A stretch of 64,000 nt of DNA from Schaalia odontolytica. Lineage in GTDB: Bacteria > Actinomycetota > Actinomycetes > Actinomycetales > Actinomycetaceae. The notes below the pieces were generated by a model, which was given only the letters and a program-made list of their open reading frames with translations, made no database searches and had not been told where the DNA came from. Positions 10,278 through 17,190 of the stretch are shown piece after piece (the stretch's first letter is position 1; each line of letters begins with the position of its first letter). The stretch is taken from positions 2,325,596-2,389,595 of the forward strand of contig NZ_CP102197.1 of NCBI RefSeq assembly GCF_024584435.1, written 5' to 3'. The position numbers and the translations under genes were made by a program.

Positions 10278-11287
10278 ACGTCCAAACACCCGATCTTCAT
10301 GTTCCCGACCTCGAGTCTCGGATTACGCCAGGGCTCGAGGTCGTCGAGCGTCGTCTCCTGGAGGCCGTCTCCTCGTCGCGCGACCTGACGGACGAGCTGA
10401 CGTCACACCTGGCGGTCGCGGGTGGCAAGCGGATGCGTCCGCTCCTGACCCTCGTGTGCGCGCAGCTGGGGGAGAGCGATCGCCGCCTGGACGACGCGGT
10501 GCTGACGGCGGCGACCGCCGTCGAGCTCACCCACCTGGCGTCCCTCTACCACGACGACGTCATGGATTCCGCGCCGACGCGGCGCGGGGTTCCCTCGGCT
10601 CAGCACCTGTGGGGCAACAACCGAGCGATCCTCGCGGGTGACATTCTTTTCGCGCGCGCCTCCCTGCTGGTTGCCTCCCTGGGTCCCGAGATCGTTGCCC
10701 ACCACGCGCGCACCTTCGAGCGCCTGTGCCAGGGGCAGCTGAACGAGACCTTCGGTCCGACACATGGGGCCGATCGCGTCGACTTCTACCTGCAGGTCCT
10801 GGCCGACAAGACGGGTTCCCTCGTGTCGACGGCGGCGTCCTTCGGGGCGCTCCTGTCGGGCGCGGGGCGCCTGGTCGCCGATGTCGTGGCCGACTTCGGT
10901 GAGAAGGTGGGTGTCGCCTTCCAGATCGCCGACGACGTCTTGGATCTGGCGTCGTCGGGGGAGCAGTCCGGCAAGACGCCCGGGACGGACCTGCGCGAGG
11001 GTGTGGATACTCTGCCCGTCCTGCTCCTGCGTCGCCGCCAGGAGGCGGGAACGATCGACGAGGCGGGGGCTCGCATCCTGCGTGACCTGGCGGGGGACCT
11101 ATCCTCGGACGAGGCGCTGGCCGGCGTCGTCGAGCAGCTGCGCACGCACGACGTGCTGGAGGAGACCCGCGAGCTGGCCCGCCGGTGGGCGAGCGATGCC
11201 GTGGACACCCTGGAGGCGCTTCCCAAGGGCGAGGCCAAGACGGCGCTCGTCGCCTTCGCCAACCTGATGGTGGACCGCCTGGCGTAG
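10274..11287 (+). CDS. trans-polyprenyl diphosphate synthase (menaquinone side chain)
   Basis: All-trans polyprenyl diphosphate synthase that elongates allylic diphosphates with isopentenyl diphosphate. The 337-residue protein has both Mg-binding aspartate motifs: first D94-D95-x2-D98 (HDDVMD) and second D220-D221-x2-D224 (ADDVLD), plus GGKRMRP near residue 50 and a KT pair (ADKTGSL). GTG start at 10274 overlaps the nuoN stop, so it is coupled to complex I genes. That context suggests the product is the octa- or nonaprenyl tail of menaquinone (HepT/IspB/GrcC-like); chain length cannot be read safely from sequence alone. An inverted repeat follows at 11298-11347. Confidence 0.88.
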   Translation: MNVQTPDLHVPDLESRITPGLEVVERRLLEAVSSSRDLTDELTSHLAVAGGKRMRPLLTLVCAQLGESDRRLDDAVLTAATAVELTHLASLYHDDVMDSAPTRRGVPSAQHLWGNNRAILAGDILFARASLLVASLGPEIVAHHARTFERLCQGQLNETFGPTHGADRVDFYLQVLADKTGSLVSTAASFGALLSGAGRLVADVVADFGEKVGVAFQIADDVLDLASSGEQSGKTPGTDLREGVDTLPVLLLRRRQEAGTIDEAGARILRDLAGDLSSDEALAGVVEQLRTHDVLEETRELARRWASDAVDTLEALPKGEAKTALVAFANLMVDRLA

Positions 11288-11297
11288 GCGCGCGTCG

Positions 11298-11347
11298 CGA
11301 GGCCGGGGCCAGGATGCGCACCGTGGAGCGCCCCCGCCCCGGCCTCG
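11298..11347. repeat. GC-rich inverted repeat (GAGGCCGGGGC stem)
   Basis: Perfect 12-bp inverted repeat CGAGGCCGGGGC (11298-11309) and GCCCCGGCCTCG (11336-11347) with a 26-nt loop, 10 nt after the prenyl synthase stop. No T-run follows, so it may be a factor-dependent terminator or mRNA 3'-end stabiliser. The same stem sequence recurs downstream of other genes in this window (23633-23696, 61651-61694). Confidence 0.6.
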
Positions 11348-11366
11348 TCGCAACCCCGGTTGCACC

Positions 11367-11396
11367 TTGAGGTGTGTGAGGGGTCTCAGGTAAGGT
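11367..11396 (+). promoter_or_regulatory. candidate sigma-70 promoter of fprA
   Basis: TTGAGG (11367-11372) and TAAGGT (11391-11396) are spaced by 18 bp. They lie about 75 bp upstream of the chosen fprA start and downstream of the inverted repeat ending the nuo transcript. Confidence 0.45.
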
Positions 11397-11471
11397 GGCC
11401 CTCGGTGTTGGGGCGCTAAACTTGGTGCCCAGGTGCGCGCACTCGCGCGCGGTCACAGAAGGAGAACTTGG

Positions 11472-12983
11472 TTGGCACCGCTCAACGTCGCCGTCATCGG
11501 CGCTGGTCCCGCCGGCATCTACGCCTCCGACATCCTGTCGAAGTCGGGGCTCGAGGTCAACATCGATCTCTTCGAGCGGCTTCCGGCCCCCTATGGGCTG
11601 GTGCGCTACGGCGTCGCGCCGGATCACCCGCGCATTAAGCAGATCATCGTCGCGCTCTACAAGATCTTGCAACGCGGTGACATTCGGCTGCTCGGCAACG
11701 TTGAGGTGGGCCGAGACGTGAGCCTTGACGACCTGCGCGACCACTACGACGCGATTGTGATCGCGACCGGTGCCGATCGCGATCATCCCCTGGATATTCC
11801 GGGCGTGGATCTGCCGGAGTCCTACGGTGCGGCGGACTTCGTGTCCTGGTACGACGGAAACCCGGACTATCCGCGCACGTGGCCGCTTCAGGCCCGGCAG
11901 GTGGCCGTCATCGGCGTGGGCAACGTGGCGCTGGACGTGTCGCGCGTGCTCGCCAAGCACGCCGAGGACATGCTCAAGACGGAGGTCCCCGCCAACGTCG
12001 CCCGCGCCCTGGCGGAGAACCCGATCACGGATGTTCACGTCTTTGGTCGGCGCGGCCCGGCGCAGGTGAAGTTCACGCCGCTGGAGCTGCGCGAGCTGGG
12101 CAAAGTGCCCGACGTGGACGTCATCGTGTCGGAGGAGGACTTCGACTTCGACGAGGGGTCCGAGGAGGCCCTGCGCGCCTCGAATCAGCAGCGTCAGGTC
12201 GTCAAGACCCTGACGAACTATGCGATGGCCGACGAGGAGGAGCACACCGCGTCGCGGCGCATCCACATTCACCTGTTCCAGTCGCCGGTCGAGATCGTCG
12301 CCGACGAGCGCGGGCACGTCAAGGCGCTGCGCACCGAGCGAACGGCCCTCAACGGCGACGGCAGCGTCTCGGGTACGGGCGTCATCACGACGTGGCCGGT
12401 GCAGGCCGTGTATCGCGCGGTTGGCTACTACTCCTCCCCGATCCCCGGACTTCCTTTCGATAGGCGAGCGGGCGTGGTGCCCAACGTCGAGGGGCGTGTC
12501 ATCGAGGGAGAGACGACGAAGGACGAGTCCGCGGACGTTGTTCCCGGCGTGTACGCCACCGGATGGATCAAGCGCGGTCCCGTCGGGCTGATCGGCTCGA
12601 CCAAATCGGATGCGCAGCAGACGATCACGCACCTGGTGGAGGATGCGACGGCTGGTCGCCTGCACGCCAAGACCACGGCGGTCGGTCACGAGGCCATGGT
12701 CGCCCTGCTGGAGGAGCGCGGCGTGGAGTACACGACCTGGGAGGGGTGGGAGCTTCTGGACGCCTACGAGCAGGCGCTGGGGGAGAGCTTCGGCGAGCTT
12801 CCCGGCGGTCGCGGCAGGCGGGAGCGCATCAAGGTGGTCTCGCGCCGTGTCATGACCGACATTTCGCGTGGTGTTCCGGTAGACCCGGCCACCGCGGACC
12901 ACATCGGGCAGATGGGTGAGATGGGAGTCCCCACGGCTCCCGAGCGCTTCGACGACTACACGGGACCCGGGCGCCGTATCTAG
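11472..12983 (+). CDS. fprA: FprA-type ferredoxin/NADP reductase
   Basis: FAD-dependent oxidoreductase of the adrenodoxin-reductase/FprA family, moving electrons between NADPH and ferredoxin in the cytosol. The 503-residue product has the FAD-binding GAGPAG at residues 10-15 and APYGLVRYGVAPDHP typical of the family. The NADP-binding IGVGNVALDVSR lies around 147-158, and GPVGLIGSTKSDA is near the C-terminal third. I chose the TTG at 11472 because AGAAGGAG ends 8 nt upstream and the FAD motif then sits at the usual distance; a GTG at 11433 is possible but lacks a ribosome-binding site. Monocistronic, followed by a hairpin. Confidence 0.88.
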   Translation: MAPLNVAVIGAGPAGIYASDILSKSGLEVNIDLFERLPAPYGLVRYGVAPDHPRIKQIIVALYKILQRGDIRLLGNVEVGRDVSLDDLRDHYDAIVIATGADRDHPLDIPGVDLPESYGAADFVSWYDGNPDYPRTWPLQARQVAVIGVGNVALDVSRVLAKHAEDMLKTEVPANVARALAENPITDVHVFGRRGPAQVKFTPLELRELGKVPDVDVIVSEEDFDFDEGSEEALRASNQQRQVVKTLTNYAMADEEEHTASRRIHIHLFQSPVEIVADERGHVKALRTERTALNGDGSVSGTGVITTWPVQAVYRAVGYYSSPIPGLPFDRRAGVVPNVEGRVIEGETTKDESADVVPGVYATGWIKRGPVGLIGSTKSDAQQTITHLVEDATAGRLHAKTTAVGHEAMVALLEERGVEYTTWEGWELLDAYEQALGESFGELPGGRGRRERIKVVSRRVMTDISRGVPVDPATADHIGQMGEMGVPTAPERFDDYTGPGRRI

Positions 12984-12999
12984 GGCGCGCACGCTGCCG

Positions 13000-13030
13000 G
13001 AGGGGGCGGGCGGAAATTGGCCGCCCCCTC
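13000..13030 (+). terminator. hairpin after fprA
   Basis: GAGGGGGCGG (13000-13009) pairs perfectly with CCGCCCCCTC (13021-13030) across an 11-nt loop, 17 nt after the fprA stop. There is no clear T-tract, so intrinsic termination is only suggested. Confidence 0.5.
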
Positions 13031-13109
13031 GTGGCCGCCCGACAGTGCGTCGCCGCGCACTCACACCCGACCTTCTGCTCTCTCCCAGGAGGCTTCCAGG
13101 TGATCCCCG

Positions 13110-13115
13110 TAGGAT
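13110..13115 (+). promoter_or_regulatory. candidate -10 box of htpX (leaderless)
   Basis: TAGGAT ends 6 nt before the ATG at 13122, which would place the transcription start at or next to the start codon. No good -35 is seen. There is no ribosome-binding site at normal distance from this ATG, which fits a leaderless message. Confidence 0.4.
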
Positions 13116-13121
13116 CCTCCC

Positions 13122-13997
13122 ATGGTGCATAGGAACTACCACAACGGTCTGAAGACGACGCTCCTGCTCGGAGGCATGTGGGCGCTTCTCTTGCTGATCG
13201 GCTCGCTGGTCGCAACGAGCACGGGTCGTGTCGTGTGGATCCTTGTCTTTGCGGGTCTCGGGCTGGCGCAGACCGCCTATGTGTTCTGGAACTCGGCGAC
13301 CCTCGCGCTGCGGTCGATGGGCGCCTATCAGGTCAGCGAGGAGGAGCAGCCGGAACTGTATCGGATTGTTCGGGAGCTGGCGCAGCGGGCCGATCAGCCG
13401 ATGCCGACCATATGGGTCGCGCCCTCGCTGACGCCCAATGCCTTCGCCACGGGCCGCGACCCCAGCAACGCCGCCGTGTGCTGCACCGAGGGGATCCTCG
13501 CGATCCTGGGCGAGAGGGAGTTGCGCGGCGTCCTTGGGCACGAGCTGATGCACGTCTACAACCGGGACATTCTCACCACGTCGGTCGCGGCGGCGATGGG
13601 TGGCCTCATCACGGCTATCGCCCAGGTGATGCTTTTCGTCGGCGGCGGTTCCCGTCGCGAGGGAGGGGCCCTGGGTTTTCTCGGAATGATCGCGATGAGC
13701 CTGCTGGCCCCGATCGCGTCGACCCTCATCCAGCTGTCCCTGTCGCGCACCCGAGAGTTCGACGCGGACGAGGACGGCGCGATGCTGACTCAGGATCCCC
13801 TCGCGCTCGCCTCGGCCCTGCGCAAGCTCGAGATGGCGACGGATCGGCACCCGATGGAAGACACGCCGCGCACGCGCAACGTCGCCGCGATGATGATTGC
13901 CAACCCCTTCCGCGGCGCCTCCGTTGCGCGGGTCCTCTCGACGCACCCGCCGATCGAGGAACGCATCGCGCGGCTCGAGAAGATCGCCGGCTACTAG
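13122..13997 (+). CDS. htpX: HtpX-like membrane M48 zinc metalloprotease
   Basis: Integral membrane zinc endopeptidase for quality control of membrane proteins. The 291-residue product has two N-terminal transmembrane segments (about residues 12-31 and 37-57), a cytoplasmic catalytic domain with the zinc motif H140-E141-x2-H144 (GHELMHVYNRD), and two further hydrophobic stretches (about 153-175 and 184-205). The third zinc ligand is E212 (REFDADEDGA). Length and layout match HtpX. The ATG at 13122 lacks a nearby Shine-Dalgarno. An AGGAGG at 13087-13092 instead fits a 10-codon GTG frame (13100-13132) whose stop lies just inside htpX, so either leaderless or coupled initiation is possible. Confidence 0.9.
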   Translation: MVHRNYHNGLKTTLLLGGMWALLLLIGSLVATSTGRVVWILVFAGLGLAQTAYVFWNSATLALRSMGAYQVSEEEQPELYRIVRELAQRADQPMPTIWVAPSLTPNAFATGRDPSNAAVCCTEGILAILGERELRGVLGHELMHVYNRDILTTSVAAAMGGLITAIAQVMLFVGGGSRREGGALGFLGMIAMSLLAPIASTLIQLSLSRTREFDADEDGAMLTQDPLALASALRKLEMATDRHPMEDTPRTRNVAAMMIANPFRGASVARVLSTHPPIEERIARLEKIAGY

Positions 13998-14041
13998 GGG
14001 CGGTGCCCCCGCACGGTTCTCCCGGTCTGGGCGCCTCGTCT

Positions 14042-14545
14042 CTAGCGGTAGTTGACGAATTGAAGGGCGACGTCCAGCTCCTCGCCCTTGGGGCCCTTAA
14101 GGAGCGCGATGACGGCCTGGAGGTCGTCGCGCGACTTGGAGGACACGCGCAGTTCGTCGCCCTGGATCTGGGCCTTGACTCCCTTGGGTCCCTCCTCGCG
14201 GATGAGCTTGGAGATCTTCTTGGCGCTCTCCTGCGGGATGCCCTCCTTGAGGGGGCAGGCGAGCTTGTAGAGCTTTCCGGATGCCTTGGGTTCGCGGTCC
14301 TTGTAGTCGAGGACCTTCAGGGAGAGGCCGCGTCGGATCAGCTTGGACTGCAGCACGTCGAGGATCGCGAGAACGCGCGAGGCCGAGTTCGCCTCCATGG
14401 TGATCGTGTCCCCGCTGAGGGTGATCGCCGCGTCGACGCCTCGAAAGTCGTAGCGGTTGGCGATCTCCTTGGCGGTCTGGTTGACGGCGTTGTCGACCTC
14501 TTGGCGGTCGAGCTTGGAGACGACGTCGAAGGAGGAGTCGGCCAT
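14042..14545 (-). CDS. yajQ: YajQ-family nucleotide-binding protein (UPF0234)
   Basis: YajQ-family protein of 167 residues with two ferredoxin-like alpha/beta lobes. Family members bind nucleotides, and in Xanthomonas cyclic-di-GMP; the role here is unknown. The N-terminus [20 protein letters not shown] and NRYDFRG are hallmarks of the family. I chose the ATG at 14545 because AAAGG lies 9 nt upstream; a GTG three codons earlier would overlap that site. It is convergent with htpX, with only 44 bp between the stops. Confidence 0.9.
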   Translation of the reverse strand: MADSSFDVVSKLDRQEVDNAVNQTAKEIANRYDFRGVDAAITLSGDTITMEANSASRVLAILDVLQSKLIRRGLSLKVLDYKDREPKASGKLYKLACPLKEGIPQESAKKISKLIREEGPKGVKAQIQGDELRVSSKSRDDLQAVIALLKGPKGEELDVALQFVNYR

Positions 14546-14644
14546 GAGAGTCACCTTTCGTTGATATTTCGCCAGTCGGCCTTCCGATTGGCGTTGGAAG
14601 CTATTTTAGTGCTATTCTTTCACGGCACCGCGAGAGCGGCGCGC

Positions 14645-14726
14645 GGCAGGTTACCAAAGCGGCCAAATGGATCTGACTGTAAATCAGACGCTTCGTGCTT
14701 CGGGGGTTCGAATCCCTCACCTGCCA
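14645..14726 (+). tRNA. tRNA-Tyr (GTA)
   Basis: Cloverleaf with acceptor GGCAGGT/ACCTGCC, anticodon loop CTGTAAA giving GTA, a variable arm typical of class II tRNA-Tyr, and T-loop GGTTCGAATCC. 3' CCA is not encoded. Upstream, TTGGCG (14588-14593) and TATTCT (14613-14618, 19-bp spacer) could be the promoter of the tRNA cluster. Confidence 0.95.
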
Positions 14727-14821
14727 CAGACTCGCTGGTTCCAGTGAGTGACGCCTGTGATGTCATTCTCAGGCTCCGGGATTGCCTCGGCACGCGGAGA
14801 TGGGATAGGCTTTCCGGCGTT

Positions 14822-14894
14822 GCCCCGATAGCTCAGTAGGCAGAGCGTCTCCATGGTAAGGAGAAGGTCAAGGGTTCGATTCCCTTTCGGGGCT
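14822..14894 (+). tRNA. tRNA-Thr (GGT)
   Basis: Acceptor GCCCCGA/TCGGGGC, D-arm GCTCAGTAGGCAGAGC, anticodon loop ATGGTAA giving GGT, T-arm AGGGTTCGATTCCCT. 3' CCA is not encoded. The Thr-Met-rpmG order is conserved in many actinobacteria. Confidence 0.95.
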
Positions 14895-14921
14895 CCGGTT
14901 GCGGACTCGTCCGCTTCCGGC

Positions 14922-14998
14922 GGCGGGGTAGCTCAGCTGGTCAGAGCGCACGACTCATAATCGTGAGGTCGCGGGTTCGAGCCCCGCCCCCGCTACCA
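14922..14998 (+). tRNA. tRNA-Met (CAT), elongator type
   Basis: Cloverleaf with anticodon loop CTCATAA giving CAT, T-loop GGTTCGAGCC, and encoded 3' CCA. The first acceptor pair is G-T, and the anticodon stem lacks the three G-C pairs of initiators, so it is read as elongator. It lies 52 nt upstream of rpmG. Confidence 0.92.
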
Positions 14999-15050
14999 AC
15001 TCTTTATCCGACAGGTCGCATAGCGACGAAACTAAGCGAGGGAAACAACC

Positions 15051-15221
15051 GTGGCAAGCAAGTCCCAGGACGTTCGCCCCAAGATCACTCTGGCCTGCTC
15101 GGAGTGCAAGGAGCGCAACTACATCACCAAGAAGAACCGTCGTAACACGCCGGATCGTCTCGAGCTGGCGAAGTACTGCCCGCGCTGCCACAAGTCGACG
15201 GCGCACCGCGAGACCCGCTGA
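15051..15221 (+). CDS. rpmG: 50S ribosomal protein L33
   Basis: Ribosomal protein L33, 56 residues, GTG start at 15051 with GAGGG about 8 nt upstream. Both zinc-binding CxxC pairs are kept (CSEC and CPRC), so this is the zinc-containing (C+) form. It begins [11 protein letters not shown] and ends KSTAHRETR, standard for L33. It follows the tRNA-Thr/tRNA-Met pair as in other actinobacteria and is closed by an intrinsic terminator. Confidence 0.95.
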   Translation: MASKSQDVRPKITLACSECKERNYITKKNRRNTPDRLELAKYCPRCHKSTAHRETR

Positions 15222-15236
15222 CCGCTTCTCGTCTCA

Positions 15237-15272
15237 AGACCCCGAGGAACTGTTGTTCCCCGGGGTTCTTTG
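15237..15272 (+). terminator. intrinsic terminator of rpmG
   Basis: GACCCCGAGGAAC (15238-15250) pairs with GTTCCCCGGGGTT (15255-15267) around TGTT, with one internal mismatch, followed by CTTTGT. It lies 16 nt after the rpmG stop. Confidence 0.8.
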
Positions 15273-15296
15273 TCTGTGCGCCGTCCCGCCCTGTCC

Positions 15297-15302
15297 TATC
15301 AT
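15297..15302 (+). promoter_or_regulatory. candidate -10 box of the sialidase-like gene (leaderless)
   Basis: TATCAT followed by 6 nt and then the ATG at 15309. No ribosome-binding site is present. TTGTCTG at 15270-15276 resembles half of the operator at 17110-17120, which would fit shared control, but this is weak. Confidence 0.4.
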
Positions 15303-15308
15303 GGTCGA

Positions 15309-16343
15309 ATGATCGCACGTGTTGAAGCCCGCAGGATCGTCGCTCCCCTCGGCGAGGGCGAGGCGCGCATCCCCGCTCTGGCTCGCCTGGGGGACGCAAG
15401 GACGGTGCTGTTCTACGACGAGCGGCCCGCTCCCGCCAGCGGAGAGGGTTCCGACTTCAACGGGCTGACCATGGCCTCGGACCTGCCCAACCCGAACCGG
15501 ATCAGGTGGATGGAGCGCCGCGGGAGCGGGCTGTGGTCTGAGGCGCGCCCGCTGCCGCAGGGGGCGCCCCCGGTGTCCTCGGACGCGTGCGTGGGCGTGG
15601 ACGGTGACGGGCTCGTACACCTCGCCTTCGCCTCGTCGGAGGGTGCCGTGGGCTACATGGACTCGCGCCGCCGCGGTGAGCGCCTGCGCGCCTGGTGGGC
15701 GTGGGGGAGGGGGCCGGAGGAGCTGGCCTACGCTGACGTGACCAATGCGCTCTACGAGGCGACGGGCGCGGACGCCCTCTTTGCGACGTCGGGGGCAACC
15801 GCGACGGTTGACGGGGCGGTCGCCCTACCCTATGTCGTGCGCGTCGGAAGCGAGACGCACGTGCGCGTCGTTGGCGCGCGCGGCGGCCGGTTGGAGTGGG
15901 TGTCGGATCCGCTCGCGGGTGGGGACGGTGTCCTCCTGGATGAGACGACCGTGAGCGTGTGGGACGGGCGTCTCGTTGCCTGCTGCCGGATTCAGGGCTT
16001 CGAGGGGCGCGGCTCGGGAGCGCGCTACCTCGCGTGGGGCGACGGGCAGAGCTGGGAGGGTGGGCGCCTGTGGGAGCTCGAGGACCCGGGGTGCAACGCG
16101 CGCCTCGTCCGTGACCTCCTCGTGCATCCGCATTCGCGTCGCGCCCGCCGCGCCGGCGCCCTCGTGCGGCTCGCGCCCCCGTGGGAGGAGGGCATGAGCG
16201 CCGAGGTGCTCGCCTCCTTCGGCGAGGGCGGCTTCGGCTATAGCGACATGGCCCTGGCCGGGCGCGAGCTGCTCGTGGTCTTCGAGCGCGACCGGGGCCT
16301 GTGGGAGGCGACGCTGCCGACCTCCGGCGTGCTCGGTGAGTGA
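15309..16343 (+). CDS. sialidase-like (GH33) protein without signal peptide
   Basis: Divergent exo-alpha-sialidase family protein, 344 residues, six-bladed-propeller type by resemblance. Visible markers: R20-I-P near the N-terminus (first Arg of the triad) with FYDER following; degenerate Asp-box-like segments (SGLWSEARPL near 74, GDGQSW near 240); DETTVSVWDGRLVACCR (candidate Glu and Arg); and FGYSDM with Y311 at the position of the nucleophile Tyr. There is no signal peptide, transmembrane helix or LPXTG anchor, so it appears cytosolic, unlike the surface sialidases of Actinomyces. The sialic-acid locus around it supports the family call. Activity on sialosides is inferred. ATG 15309 was chosen because it sits 6 nt after a -10 box. 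Confidence 0.68.
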   Translation: MIARVEARRIVAPLGEGEARIPALARLGDARTVLFYDERPAPASGEGSDFNGLTMASDLPNPNRIRWMERRGSGLWSEARPLPQGAPPVSSDACVGVDGDGLVHLAFASSEGAVGYMDSRRRGERLRAWWAWGRGPEELAYADVTNALYEATGADALFATSGATATVDGAVALPYVVRVGSETHVRVVGARGGRLEWVSDPLAGGDGVLLDETTVSVWDGRLVACCRIQGFEGRGSGARYLAWGDGQSWEGGRLWELEDPGCNARLVRDLLVHPHSRRARRAGALVRLAPPWEEGMSAEVLASFGEGGFGYSDMALAGRELLVVFERDRGLWEATLPTSGVLGE

Positions 16344-16358
16344 GCTCGGCGGGAGGGG

Positions 16359-17123
16359 TCAGCGGCCCTCGATGATTGCCAAGAGTGGGGCGTAGTGCGC
16401 GTTGACCGCCTCGACGTAGGCGCCGATCTCGCCGGCCTCGCAGGCGCGCAGGATCGCGGCGTGTGCGTCGGCGGCGTCCTCCATCTCCTGGCGCGACGCG
16501 GCCGCCAGCTGCGGGGTGACGTTTTGATGCACCAGCCACATGGCGGCGACCAGCTGATGCATGAGGTCGTTGTTCAGGTAGGCCAGCAGGCCCGAGTGGA
16601 AGGCGATGTCCTGATCCAGGTAGGTGGCGCCCTCGCGCGCCTGCGAGGTCATGACGTCCACGAGCTCCCACAGGTGCGGGTTCGTGGTTCCTTTCATGGC
16701 GCGCGTGAGGGGCAGCGCGATCCCCAGGTCGAGGGCGTGGCGCGTTTCGACGATGGAGTGCAGGGATTGGATGCCGTTGGCCGCGTCGAGGGAGGCGCGC
16801 AGGATGAGGGTTTCGACCAGCGGCTGCATCGACATGTTGCCCACGTAGGATCCGGATCCCTGGCGGACCGTCACGATGTCGAGCGCCTCGAGTCGGCGTA
16901 GAGCCTCGCGCACTGAGGAACGTGACACACCCAGGTCGGTGCACAGGGCGGACTCGGTCGGGAGACGGTCTCCGGAGTGTAGCCCGTGGCGCAGCATGTA
17001 GGACTTGATTGCGTCCATCGTTACCGAGGATCGCGTATCAATTGGTGTTGGTTCGATCTTATTGCGATCGGACGTTGCGGAATATTGAGCTGTTATCGCT
17101 TGCACAGATTTGTCTGACAACAT
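16359..17123 (-). CDS. GntR/FadR-family regulator of the sialic-acid locus
   Basis: Transcription factor of 254 residues. A winged helix-turn-helix occupies about residues 30-95 (GDRLPTESALCTDLGVSRSSVREALRRLE), and an all-helical FCD effector domain fills the rest, with metal/ligand-site residues such as HAAILRACEAGE near the C-terminus. It is divergent from the transporter operon, and an operator-like palindrome (17110-17120) lies inside its first codons. I chose ATG 17123 because TATACT (minus strand, 17130-17135) sits 6 nt upstream, suggesting a leaderless mRNA; longer in-frame extensions run through the opposing promoter. By position it likely senses a sialic-acid intermediate and represses the operon (NanR-like role), which is inference. 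Confidence 0.82.
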   Translation of the reverse strand: MLSDKSVQAITAQYSATSDRNKIEPTPIDTRSSVTMDAIKSYMLRHGLHSGDRLPTESALCTDLGVSRSSVREALRRLEALDIVTVRQGSGSYVGNMSMQPLVETLILRASLDAANGIQSLHSIVETRHALDLGIALPLTRAMKGTTNPHLWELVDVMTSQAREGATYLDQDIAFHSGLLAYLNNDLMHQLVAAMWLVHQNVTPQLAAASRQEMEDAADAHAAILRACEAGEIGAYVEAVNAHYAPLLAIIEGR

Positions 17124-17128
17124 ATGAT
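17100..17128 (+). promoter_or_regulatory. sialic-acid operon promoter with operator in spacer
   Basis: TTGCAC (17100-17105) and TATGAT (17123-17128) with an ideal 17-bp spacer. The spacer contains the perfect palindrome TTGTCTGACAA (17110-17120), which matches the FadR-subfamily operator form TxGT-N3-ACxA. The start point would be about 17135, giving a leader of about 56 nt before the SBP gene. Confidence 0.75.
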
Positions 17129-17129
17129 C

Positions 17130-17135
17130 AGTATA
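17130..17135 (-). promoter_or_regulatory. -10 box of the GntR regulator gene (leaderless)
   Basis: Minus-strand TATACT ends 6 nt before the regulator ATG at 17123. It overlaps the start region of the plus-strand promoter, so the two divergent promoters interlock face to face and share the palindrome at 17110-17120. The -35 is weak. Confidence 0.5.
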
Positions 17136-17190
17136 GCGAGCGGAACAAAAGAACCGCACGTCCCAATTCTCGAAGATGAGGAGCGAGAAC

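Noticed and set aside
14550-14562. AACGAAAGG upstream of yajQ as another DeoR operator
   Set aside because: On the minus strand it forms the ribosome-binding site of yajQ (AAAGG 9 nt from the ATG), lacks a second arm, and is far from the sugar locus.
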